64,000 nt of DNA, from positions 123,318,001 to 123,382,000 of the forward strand of contig JBITNC010000001.1 in NCBI GenBank assembly GCA_050084985.1, read 5' to 3'. The first letter of the stretch is position 1. Every line of letters starts with the position of its first letter. The notes beneath the pieces were generated by a model. The model searched no databases. It had not been told where the DNA came from and worked only from the letters and a program-made list of their open reading frames with translations. The translations under genes and the position numbers were made by a program. Positions 34,121 to 44,425 of the stretch are shown piece after piece. The DNA comes from Nageia nagi (lineage: Eukaryota > Pinophyta).

Positions 34121-34337
34121 TGTGCAATCACAACTACCACTCTCCTCGAGCTGTGCAATCATAACTTCCACTCTCCTCGAGCTGTGCACTCATAACTTCC
34201 ACTCTCCTCGAGCTGTGCACTCATAACTTCCACTCTTCTCAAGTTGTGCACTCACAACTACCACTCTCCTCGAGCTGTGCAATCGTAACTTCCACTCACC
34301 TCGAGCTGTGCACTCACAACTACCACTTCATTCACTT
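34121..34337. repeat. 31-bp tandem repeat, 7 copies
   Basis: TGTGCA recurs exactly every 31 bp at 34121, 34152, 34183, 34214, 34245, 34276 and 34307. The unit includes CTCCTCGAGCTGTGCACTCA and an AACTWCCACT part. CTCGAG is palindromic. Confidence 0.95.
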
Positions 34338-34732
34338 CATTCCTGTAATTCACCGTTACACATCAAGAAACTGTTCCTATCATTACACGTTATCAAAAAC
34401 AAACTGAAAAGGAATCCTTGTTTGTAATTGCTTCTGTACCAAAAGGGAGTTCACTATCTGAGTCTGCAACTGCTGTAACTGACGAACGCTCCTATTGCTC
34501 AAAAGAGTTGTTTAGACAAGTATACCTCTTTCTCCACGGGTTTCAGAGATTTGACAGTATCTGATTATTTCTGATAATCCCGACTCTTTATTGTATACAC
34601 CATGATGTCATCATCTCTGGGCTCTTATCTCCGCACTTTTATCTCCGCACTCTGTCTCGTTATCTCGCTTTATCTCCGACTTGTCTCGACTTTTATCTCC
34701 GGACTTTTATCTCCGAACTTAACACCAACTGC

Positions 34733-34740
34733 TGACGTCA
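34733..34740. promoter_or_regulatory. TGACGTCA palindrome in LTR
   Basis: Perfect 8-bp bZIP-type core. Two more lie at 35118-35125 and 35230-35237. Related TGATGTCATC or TGACCTCATC strings recur between them. Function is inferred only from known plant bZIP (TGA-factor) binding preferences. Confidence 0.4.
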
Positions 34741-35553
34741 TCTTCTCTGAACTCCGAAAGTAGAGTAAAATGCTTCCCGCATGATGTCATCATCTCCGGA
34801 CTCTTATCTCCGCACTCTTGTCTCCGCACTTTTGTCTCCGGACTTTTAAACACCAACTGCTGAACATCATCATCTCCGGACTCCGATCTTTAGCAAAACG
34901 TGACTATCTTATCCTCTATGATGTCATCCTTTTAATCCGAAACATTTTACTTCTGGACATTTACTTTATGGAATCTTGATTTTCTATCTCTCTTTGCCGA
35001 TCTCATCTCTGCATTCCGTAATGCTTTATTCGCTGGCTCTGGCTCTTTGATCACTCTTTGCTGACCTCATCATCTCCGAACTTGGTTCTATTCACAAATG
35101 TGAACATCGTTCTCCCATGACGTCATCTCTTGCTTCTAGAATGTTTTACTCGTTGGCTTCGACTATTTGATCCTCCTTGCTGACCTCATCACTTTCGGAC
35201 TCCGATTTTGAGTTAAGGCCCGAACTCGCTGACGTCATCTCTTCCGGAATGCTTTATTTACTAACCTGGTCTTTACCAAAATCACGTGTTGACAACATGA
35301 CAATCACTCACCACTCCGAACCCGATCAAAACCTTGTTGACAACTTGACCATCACTCATCTCCTCCGGAACCCGGACTTCTCTACAACTCTCACCTTTTC
35401 CAGAAACTATTCCACAACTCTGCTTTATCATTTCATTCCAGAACATCATCACTTCATTCCGGAAAGCCTGCTTATCTGCTTCTAGAAAAACTCACATGAA
35501 GACACAGCCAAAACCACGTGTTGACAACAATGAAAAATCACACTTGCTCAACA

Positions 35554-35580
35554 ATCTCCCCCTTTGGAATTGTTGGCAAC
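35554..35580 (-). other. Polypurine tract of element 4
   Basis: The minus strand reads CCAAAGGGGGAGAT followed by the LTR start TGTTGAGCAAG. Confidence 0.85.
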
Positions 35581-35772
35581 ACCACTTGATCAGACACCTG
35601 CATCGGGACTTTTCTCTCCCCCTTTGTCAACAATAACAAAGGGCATTTACAGACTCCCCCTGAGTCCATACATGACATTCTCAGGAAATCAGTAGTATGC
35701 ATACAAACACAAGATACACAGAAGCAATAAAAAAATAAACACTCCCCCTGAGAATGTGACGTCCAGAACTAG

Positions 35773-36160
35773 CTAATGCTTGGGAAGGATAACAACTCCT
35801 AGCTTGTTTCGAAGATGTTCAAAGACGTTTTTGGGCAAAGGCTTTGTAAAGATGTCTGCTACTTGCTCTGTGGTTGGAACAAAATCCAACTGTACTTCTA
35901 CTTGCGCCACTCTTTCTTTTTTATTTTTAAATGCTTTGATCATTTCAAAAGCTTCAGATTTATGTTTCAAAAATTGCACCCAAGTCATTCTTGAATAATC
36001 ATCTATGAAAGAATAAAATACTTATCTCCATTGACGCTTTGTGTTCTCATTGGTCTGCATAGGTCGGTGTGTATGATTTCCAATGGTCTGCTTATCTGAT
36101 ATTCTTTCACTTTAAACTTTGCCCAAGTTTGCTTTCCTTTTTTTTTTTTTTTTTTTGGCA
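35773..36160 (-). pseudogene. Integrase-RNase H deletion fusion of element 4
   Basis: Reading down the minus strand from about 36170: a CxxC pair (ICDSCQ), a 19-base A tract read as lysines, then HTDLCRPMRT (the first integrase aspartate region), [19 protein letters not shown] and IKAFKN. The next residues, [20 protein letters not shown] then [10 protein letters not shown], belong to the last part of Copia RNase H. The open piece 35773-35988 spans the join, so the deletion is in frame. The rest of integrase, all of RT and most of RNase H are missing. Confidence 0.88.
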
Positions 36161-36173
36161 TGAATCACAAATA

Positions 36174-36640
36174 TCATTTGCTGGTTTGCTGATACTGGGC
36201 ATATCTCTTACTGCTCTTATGCCATAGCCAATCATCACTCTTCTTGCCTAGAAGACATGATCCCTCTAAAATATCTGATAAGGTGTATAAATTATCACAG
36301 GTTCTTGTACCAACTACTACAAGTCTACCACTATTGGCCCTTCGGATCTCACAGCCATGCTTTTTGAAAATTACATCATGTCCTTTGTCACATATTTGAC
36401 TGACGCTCAACAAATTATGCTTCAGTCCCACAACAAATAATACCTCTTCGGATCTGATGTTGTCGTCATTTATTTTGACTGTCCTTTGCCGATAATTTGT
36501 GCACCATCATTTTTCCAAATCTTACTGACCCACCTTCATATTCCTGTAGTTTTTGAAATTTCTTCTTGTCACCTATCATGTGACTTGAGCATCCGCTGTC
36601 TAATATCCATGGTGATGGTTTGTCTTGAGCTTTTAATGCT
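36174..36640 (-). pseudogene. Protease and GAG-pre-integrase region of element 4
   Basis: The protease active site reads WILDSGCSSHMIGDKKKFQK (about 36555-36614) with an intact DSG. A frame change then leads to the open piece 36174-36431, with LKHNLLSVSQICDKGHDVIF and a WLWHK end, the GAG-pre-integrase domain. About 16 residues usually found between WLWH(K/R) and the AVRDMP block seem to be missing, and the frame shifts there. Confidence 0.85.
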
Positions 36641-36768
36641 GTTTGAACAATTAAAGACTCTTTATCCTCTCTGAGTTTCTCCTTTTCTTTCCAGACTTGT
36701 TTTACTTTTATTTCAGCTTCTTGTTTTTTATTATACTTTTCTTCTTCTTGTGGATGACTGCTCTGAAA

Positions 36769-38588
36769 CTATTTATTCTGTCTTACGAAAGGAAATTGTC
36801 TCGATGGAAAGAACCTTATGCCATGATTATGTCTGTAGAATCGGGCAATGTGTCCATATTCATGACAGTTGTAACACTCAACAGGATACTCCATTAGTGG
36901 GCCAAATTGATTCCTAGCAACAAAGGTTCTTGGAGTGATATTATACTTACATTCAGAAATTTTGTGTCCATACGCATTGCATTTGAAACAGTATCCATTG
37001 AAGGGATGGATGTATCTGTTATATTGCTGAGTGCTTCTTGGTCTTGCATAGGGTCTTCTTCTGGAATGCACTTGAGTGAAGCCATCATCCTCCAGTCCTG
37101 AGCTATCTTCCTTCTTCTTGGTTTCTTTTGTGTTTTCCCTTTTTATGTCATTGGAAGATTGTCCTTGTTCATATCCCAGACCAGATTTATCAGAAAACAT
37201 TCTTTGACTGTTAATGATTTCACTGAGTTTAGTCAACCTTCCTTCTAGATATTCAAAAGAGCTGATTTTCTTGGTGACTTCCTCTAGTTGCATATGTAGC
37301 CCAGTTATTTCCTCTTCAAGCTTACTGCAATTTTGAACTTTCACAAGAAGTGTTCCTCCAAACTCTCATTTATCCTCTTAGATTCTTCCACTTCTATTTT
37401 TAAGGTTTCTATAATATTATTTGCATCATCAAACCTTTTTGAGAGTTTCTTGTTTTTCTTTACTTCTTTATTTAGTTCATTCAATGCTGTTATTAGTTCT
37501 TCTTCAAGATCAAACTCAATCTCACAATCATTTTCTTCATCTGTCTCTTCCTTTTTATGTTCTTGGGCATTTTGATTATCTACATTCGGTTTCTCTTCAA
37601 ATGCCATAAATAATGCTCCATTGGATTCTTTTTCTGATTCATTACTAGAATCATCATCAGTGGAGCCTTTCATTTCTAGATATGAAGTTCTGTCTATTTG
37701 ACCTTCTGTTTCGAGCATGAGATTTCATTTTGTGGTTTTTCTCAAAATATGATTCTTGATCATCTTTATCAGTTTTTCTATATGGACATTTTGAAATGAA
37801 ATGAACAATACCACCATAGTTAAAACATTTAAATGGCAGCTTGCCTTCATATTTACCTTTTCCCCTTTTTAGCTTTCTAACGAAATTTGCTTCTGCTTCA
37901 TCAGATTGTTCCTCATCGTCAGAATCTATTTTGGCTTTGGTACTATTGTTGGCTTTAAACGCTGCTTCCTTTTCTGAATGCTTTGCTTTTCCGATCCTCA
38001 TTTCATAAGCAGTCAGCGATCCATGCATTTCATCCATGCTGAAAGTTTTCAAATTTTTTGCTTCTTCAATAGCGGACACCTTTGAATCAAAGCGAGATGT
38101 GAGAGATCGCAGTACCTTTTTCACGATGACATGATTTCAATTTCTTCCCCAAGACCTTGATTGCATTAGTAATTTCATTTACTCTCAACATGTATGCTTG
38201 ATGGTTTCATCTTCATTCATCTTTAGAACTTCGAATTGAGCTCTATGAGTTTGGAGTTTTGCTTCCTTGACTTTATCATCTCCTTCGTGAATGCTCTTCA
38301 ACTTATTCCATATTTCATTTGCAGATTTGCATGCCATAACTTTCACCAGTTCATTGTCTACAAGACCACACATTAAAGCATTTCTTACTTTTACATCACA
38401 TTCAAATGCCTTTCTTTCTGCTTCATTTGATGGACCTGTAGGGGGAGGAGTGTAACCCCTTTTAACAGCATCCCAAGTGCGAAAACCCAATGCACTGTGA
38501 TAAGTCTTCATTCAAATTTTCCAGAAAGCATAATTGTTTCCATCAAAGAGAGGTGCCTTGTTAGATGGAAACCTTCTCCGCTTGCCAT
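36769..38588 (-). pseudogene. Long gag of element 4
   Basis: A start-like MASGEG lies at 38588, followed by a 1-base frameshift, then SNKAPLFDGNNYAFWKI and a TGA where the family has arginine (CGA to TGA). The capsid-like part (UBN2 type) continues in 38185-38511 and 37657-38124. Knuckle 1 (37786-37827) reads CFNYGGIVHFISKC, its second cysteine changed to tyrosine. An acidic coiled-coil region (37341-37718, then the start of 36769-37344) follows. Knuckle 2 (36949-36990) is intact, CFKCNAYGHKISEC; knuckle 3 (36835-36876) has its last cysteine changed to tyrosine. The length and three knuckles fit SIRE-type gag. Confidence 0.88.
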
Positions 38589-38637
38589 AGTGCCACTACC
38601 CGGATCTCCTTAGCTGTTATAGACCTAAGTAGAAACT

Positions 38638-38652
38638 TGTCTTGATACCAAT
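38638..38652 (-). other. Primer binding site of element 4 (initiator tRNA-Met)
   Basis: The minus strand reads ATTGGTATCAAGACAAG directly after the LTR end AACA, matching TGGTATCA of the plant initiator-Met primer site. Confidence 0.85.
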
Positions 38653-41148
38653 TGTTGTTCTTCGAGTGACACTGAGAGGGGGGGTGAATTCAGTGTATAT
38701 AAAAATAATCACTATCCAATCTTCTTAAATAAAGATAGATTAACAGCCAGAGAAAAATGAGCAAGCACACCAGTACATCACACAACACCAGATGTAACGA
38801 GGTTCACCAGATTGGCTACATCCCCGAAAATGACTGCTTGGACACCAATCCAAATCCAGCCATTAAAGAAAGCTTACAGATTCAAGCACCAACTGTGAAG
38901 GGTAGCACCAACTACCACTCTGAGAATAGCAGCACCTACTACTTGGAGCACCAACTCCAGCTCTCCAATTCACAGCACCAACTGTGAAGGGTAGCACCAA
39001 CTACCACTTTGAGCATAGCAGCACCTACTGCTTGGAGCACCAACTCCAGCTCTCAAATTCATAGCACCAACTGTGAAGGATAGCACCAACTACCACTTAT
39101 CAAGCACCCACTTGAAACAACATTCAAAAGGGAGGTAAGAATACAGTTCTAGAAGACCCTCAATGGTCTAGCTCTAATGCTCACTGTTCATTCTCTGCAC
39201 ACAGCTCCAAAGTAACACAGTTAAACAATCACTATACTCTTTGCATATTCGTTTGCTCACTTCACCTTCTCCGGATACTCCCCTCTTCCACGCTATTACC
39301 TCCTCTCTCGCACTTCTCTACACGCACATCTCATCACACACTATTGCCTCCACTCCAGCACTTCACCCTACACACTTCGGATGCTTCACACTGCACACTT
39401 CGGATGCTTCACTCTGCACACTTCGGATGCTTCACTCTGCACACTTCGGATGCTTCACACTGCACACTTCGGATACTTCACTCTGCACACTTACTTCACT
39501 CTGCACACTTCGAATGCTTCACTCTGCACACTTCGGATGCTTCACTCTGCACACTTCGGATACTTCACTCTACACACTTCGAATGCTTCACTCTACACAC
39601 TTCGGATGCTTCACTCTGCACACTTCGGATGCTTCACTCTGCACACTTCGGATGCTTCACACTACATACTACGCCCCACAACTTACACTTCTTTTTCTCT
39701 CTTTTTGCTATGCAATCACAACTACCACTCTCCTCGAGCTGTGCAATCATAACTTCCACTCTCCTCAAAGCTGTCACTCATAACTTCCACTCTCCTCGAG
39801 CTATGCACTCATAACTTCCACTCTTCTCAAGTTGTGCACTCACAACTACCACTCTCCTCGAGCTGTGCAATCGTAACTTCCACTCACCTCGAGCTGTGCA
39901 CTCACAACTACCACTTCATTCACTTCATTCCTGTAATTCACCGTTACACATCAAGAAACTGTTCCTATCATTACATGTTATCAAAAACAAATTGAAAAGG
40001 AATCCTTGTTTGTAACTGCTTCTGTACCAAAAGGGAGTTCACTATCTAGTCTGCAACTGCTGTAACTGACGAACGCTCCTATTGCTCAAACAGAGTTGTT
40101 TAGACAAGTATACCTCTTTCTCCATGAGTTTCAGAGATTTGATAGTATCTGATTATTTCTGATAATCCCAGACTCTTTATTGTATACACCATGATGTCAT
40201 CATCTCCGGGCTCTTATCTCTGCACTTTTATCTCCCACTCTTGTCTCTGGACTTTTATCTCTGGACTTTTATCTTCGAACTTTTATCTCCGTGTCTAACT
40301 TTTATCTCCAGACTTTTAAACACCAACTGCTATGTCATCTTCTCTGAACTCCGAAAGTAGAGTAAAATGCTTCCCGCATGATGTCATCATCTCGGACTCT
40401 TATCTCTGCACTCTTGTCTCCGCACTTTTGTCTCCGGACTTTTAAACACCAACTGCTGACATCATCATCTTCGGACTCGGTCTTTAGCAAAACGTGACTA
40501 TCTTATCCTCTGTGATGTCATCCTTTTAATCCAAACATTTTACTTCAGACATTTACTTTATGGACTCTTGATTTTCAATCTCTCTTTGCCAATCTCATCT
40601 CTGCATTCCGTAATGCTTTATTCGCTGGCTCCGGCTCTTTGATCACTCTTTGCTGACCTCATCATCTCCGGAACCTGGTTCTATTCACAAATGTGAACAT
40701 CGTTCTCCCCGTGACATCATCTCTTGCTTTCAGAATGTTTTACTCGTTGGCTCCGGGTATTTGATCGCTCCTTGCTGACCTCATCACTTCCGACTCCGGT
40801 TTTGAGTTAAGGCCCGAACTCGCTGACTCATCATCTTTCGGAACGCTTTATTTACTAACCCGTCTTTACCAAAATCACGTGTTGACAACATGACAATCAC
40901 TCACCACTCCGGAACCCGATCAAAACCTTGTTGACAACTTGACCATCACTCATCTCCTCCGAACCCGAACTTCTCTACAACTCTCACCTTTTCCAGAACC
41001 CGGACTATTCCACAACTCTGCTTTATCATTTCATTCCGGAACGTCATCACTTCATTCCGGAAGCCTGCTTATCTGCTTCTAGAAAAACTCGCACGAAGAA
41101 CAGCCAAAACCATGTGTTGACAACAATGACAATCACACTTGCTCAACA
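38653..41148 (-). repeat. 5' LTR of element 4
   Basis: The partner of 33059-35553, with the same three arrays (89-bp near 38884-39110; 23-bp 39371-39664, 13 units, one cut to 18 bp; 31-bp about 39714-39930, one unit disturbed). All three TGACGTCA sites of the other LTR are altered here (TATGTCA near 40331, TGACATCA at 40712-40719, TGACTCA at 40824-40830). Confidence 0.95.
39371..39664. repeat. 23-bp tandem repeat, 13 copies (5' LTR)
   Basis: Same unit and copy number as 33779-34076; unit 6 is shortened to 18 bp and three units carry CGAATGC or CTCTACA variants. Confidence 0.95.
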
Positions 41149-41153
41149 TGGGA
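41149..41153. other. Target site duplication of element 4, right copy
   Basis: TGGGA, identical to 33054-33058. Confidence 0.9.
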
Positions 41154-44100
41154 GTCATAAGTTATAACTATCATTAAGAATCCTATGAACTCCTTTCAAA
41201 ATCTTACATCATCTAGTTTCTAGATGACCCACAATATGAAATCGATGACCTTCAAGAAGGTGTTGATGAACATACTCCTTTGTGCTTGTAACACCTATTA
41301 TGATACTTTGACACAAATGTTAATGATGATTATGTTTTTATCATTTTTTTTTAAGTGAAAGAAACTTCTATTTCCTCTAGGATAGAATTAGCTATCTTAT
41401 CCCATAAAGTATTGACCATCTTCTTTGATTCAACATTATAGTAACATGTTATTTTCATCATTAATTGAATAGTATATTGGAATATAATAACATTGAATAA
41501 TAAAAATATGTATATTAGGTCTTATTATTTTTTAATATCAAGAATATTTATCAAAATTTTCTTTATTTTTATTAGTTTATAGTGAGTTAGTATAGTTCCT
41601 TGATCTCATTAAGTTCATCCTTATATGAATCCTTTTTCAAAGGAGCTCCAACTGAGAAGGTGGATAACCACTTTTTTGGTGAAGATCTTGGGAAAATATC
41701 CTGTTATCTTGGCTCTTTAGTCTTGGAAAAGATAATTTTGATTATGCTAGCATGATTTTATACTACATAGATAAATATTCAATTGATTTAGTTTGAAACC
41801 TCTTAAATGAATATATATTTATGAATGGATAGTTTGCAATTTCATATCATTTTCATAATAACTAGTAAGGAAGTGGGTATTATCATATTGAGTAGGTCAA
41901 GGAGGTGGTCATTATCATAGCTATTAGATTAGGGAGGTGAGCAATATTCTACAAATTTGGAGTTAGGAAAGAGGGACATTATCATACCAAATAAAATAAA
42001 TAAATTGTATGGTATTCCCCTTTGAGGTTATGATACTTGAAGCTAAGTTTAGTTTCCTTCATCATGAAGGAAGGATAACTTGAACAATATATGTGTTATT
42101 GTAACAAAGTGAATGTGCATTCATGTTTATATTTTCACAATGGTGACATAAATTATGTTATTGTACAAGCCCTTATTAAAACCATAAATAGAGTGAGTTA
42201 TTTTCATGTTCTCATTATTATTCTTTCATAATTACACTTTGTAAGGAGATTAACATTTTTTTATTCCTTTATTCTTTCATTCATTCACTATTTTTCAATA
42301 AGATTCATGCTTTTAATTCCAATTTCTTACTCCCCTTTCATTCTTTTGTAAGTACTACAATAAGTGTATAATCTTTATACTTAGTCATTTTTGTCAAGTT
42401 TTGTTAAGTATAGAAAAGTCTAGGTCATGTTTACATTGTCAAGTCTTAATCTTGTAAATGTTAGCTAAAACTGCCATTTTGTTTAGGGTGGGCATTGTTT
42501 GTTTAGTCATTTGGACCAGATCCAAGAATTACTCATAGTCCATTATAATAAAGTGTTAATCTTTTAAAGCTAACTATGTCTTTTCTAGATCTTTTTACTG
42601 GGTGTTATTATGTAAATAAGTCCCATATGTTTTTCCTACAAACATAGTTGAGTCTTCACAAAGTAACTATACATAGGTTTGAGGCCAAAAAGTAGATTTA
42701 TTTTATTTAATTCTTGTCCAAGAGGTAATGTACCATGTATACAAAGTAAGTGTCTAAGTCCAAGTTTGGGTCTTATAAGAGTTCAAGTAAAAGAGATTTA
42801 GGTTCTATGGATCTAGTTACTCTTTTTGGGAAATATTGTAAAAATGGGTCAATTGTTAATATCCTAGAGCCCATGGATTTCTAGAGAAAAAGTTGTTCCA
42901 TACACCAAAATCAATAAGCATTGAGTTAATCCATTAATGGGTGTTATCGAAGGGCCAAATAGTGAGAGATATTTTAGTAAATCAATTCTACAGATCTCAC
43001 CAATTGTGAGTAATGATGTTAGACCCTTTTTTGAAAATCAATGAGTGATAAGGAAACTCTTAGTCAGTCTATAGACCCTACCAAAGAAAGTAAGACTTGC
43101 TAAGCTAAAAAGAGAACTATGAGATAAGGGGAACACCTGATTCCACTTGATCAAGAGTGTTTGAACCTTCAGACTCTATCAATGTGTCAAATTTGACTCA
43201 TTTCCACATGGTAGTAGTAGTTCTTCCTTAGGTTTCAATGTTATATCTTACATTTCCCTTAGAGATCCTACAACCTGAAGCTACAATGATCTTCATAAAT
43301 GGTTGTAGAAAGTTAGATGGATACTAAGAAAGTGGAAAGATAGACTATACCAATCAAGCTGGTGGAGCATAGCTCGATAAATCAAAATATAAGTTACAAT
43401 AGGATACATTCAAGAGAAATCTAAGAGGTTACAGTTGAGAATTTACATAAATTTAGAGTATACAAATTCATAGGCATTGGAAAACCACACAATTGTAAAT
43501 ATATTCACATAAATTATGTACTGTTAAAGGTCTAAAAGGTCAAACATTTTAGCAATGTTGCCTAATGTAGGAAGTGCTTTCATATGTGATAATACAATAT
43601 AGTGATATTTTTCCCTCTACATTTTGTGGCTATTGTTATGTTTGTGAGAATTATGTATGAAACATTATCTTAAGTTGTGGCTGTGCATTGCAACTGCAAG
43701 ACCCAAAGGGTAATATAATTATTTTATTCTTAATCTTGGCTATGAATTGTAACCTATATGGTAATGCTCGGGTTGATTAGTTTTAGTTTACTTTCTATAG
43801 TTTGTTTGTTCATTTCTTTCTTGTTACTCTTATCTTTTTATCTCTTTCTAGTTACTTTTAACCTCTTACATAGATAAGAATCTGCCTATAACCTAGAGAT
43901 TGAGTACAAAACCTCTCATGAGCACACTATCCCACCACATTTTGCTCTTTCAAGGACCCTACTACTATAAACAATGGAGAACTAGACCAGAACAAACATT
44001 CAAGGTTACATTATACCAATATACACTCTTATGTAGTAATTATGTAATAAAAGGAAATGAAAGTGGGAGGTGATAAATTATATTATCATAATGATAATGA

Positions 44101-44320
44101 GAAAAAGTAAATACTTCTTTCATTAGTAAGTTTAGGATGTGAGCTAGCTTCAATCAATATGATACACATATGATCACTACGAATAACTTATCTCACTATT
44201 TATAATTTCACCATGGTCATGGAATTAAATGTGCTCTATTAATATGAAGCTTGTTAAATTTCAATGTGGTATAAAGGGAGAAATAACATTAATTTTATAA
44301 TATAATTGATAGATATTAGA
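41154..44320. other. Gene-free stretch
   Basis: AT-rich DNA with no readable protein motif on either strand. Its left edge continues 33053 across element 4. A degenerate purine-rich motif like GGAGGTGGTCATTATCAT recurs about three times in 41870-41970. A 17-bp near-palindrome (TCCTTCATCATGAAGGA) lies near 42056-42072. Confidence 0.5.
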
Positions 44321-44425
44321 ATAACTTGATGCAATTTTAGCATCAAGGGGTGTTGCAATAACTTGATGTAATTTTACCATCAAGGGATCATGTGATAAAT
44401 CAATGTAATTTTACCATCAATAGTT
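44321..44425. repeat. 37-bp tandem repeat with hairpin core, 3 copies
   Basis: Units start at 44321, 44358 and 44395. Each holds CTTGATG (or TCAATG), an 8-9 base AT spacer and CATCAAG (or CATCAAT), so each can form a 6-7 bp stem. Confidence 0.85.

Larger units (their letters stand above)
33059..35553 (-). repeat. 3' LTR of element 4
   Basis: Runs from TGTTGTTCTTCGAG to TTGCTCAACA. It holds three tandem arrays: 89-bp units (33291-33520), 23-bp units (33779-34076) and 31-bp units (34121-34337). Right of these lies a roughly 0.7-kb part full of TGAYGTCATC and CTCCGGAC motifs, with three perfect TGACGTCA sites. Open frames across the 23-bp array are artefacts. Confidence 0.95.
33059..41148 (-). 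mobile_element. Copia SIRE-like retrotransposon with large pol deletion (element 4)
   Basis: LTRs of 2495 and 2496 bp, both with ends TGTTG and CAACA, are flanked by identical TGGGA. On the minus strand the interior runs PBS, long gag with coiled-coil and three knuckles, protease, GAG-pre-integrase, and the first part of the integrase. It then passes directly into the last part of RNase H and the PPT. Interior length is only 3.1 kb, while Copia SIRE relatives carry a full pol of several kb more. Long gag with multiple knuckles, long LTRs and the GAGAGGGGGGGTGAATCAG-type LTR end point to the SIRE lineage (inference from family features). It can only have moved with help from another copy if the deletion came before insertion. 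Confidence 0.93.

Noticed and set aside
33648-34226. Plus-strand ORFs of 61-147 codons with HFGCFTLHTSDA-type repeats
   Set aside because: They are translations of the 23-bp LTR tandem array, open in three frames at once, without a start context or domain.
33291-34337. Possible CRISPR-like array
   Set aside because: Repeats are contiguous tandem units without unique spacers, in plant LTR DNA.
36486-38000. Plus-strand ORFs opposite gag of element 4
   Set aside because: Shadows of the minus-strand gag and protease, hydrophobic because they read the antisense of charged coding sequence.
39241-39814. Plus-strand ORFs of 123-180 codons
   Set aside because: Same 23-bp array in the other LTR of element 4.
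42056-42072. 17-bp near-palindrome TCCTTCATCATGAAGGA
   Set aside because: Too short and not repeated nearby; expected by chance in 64 kb.
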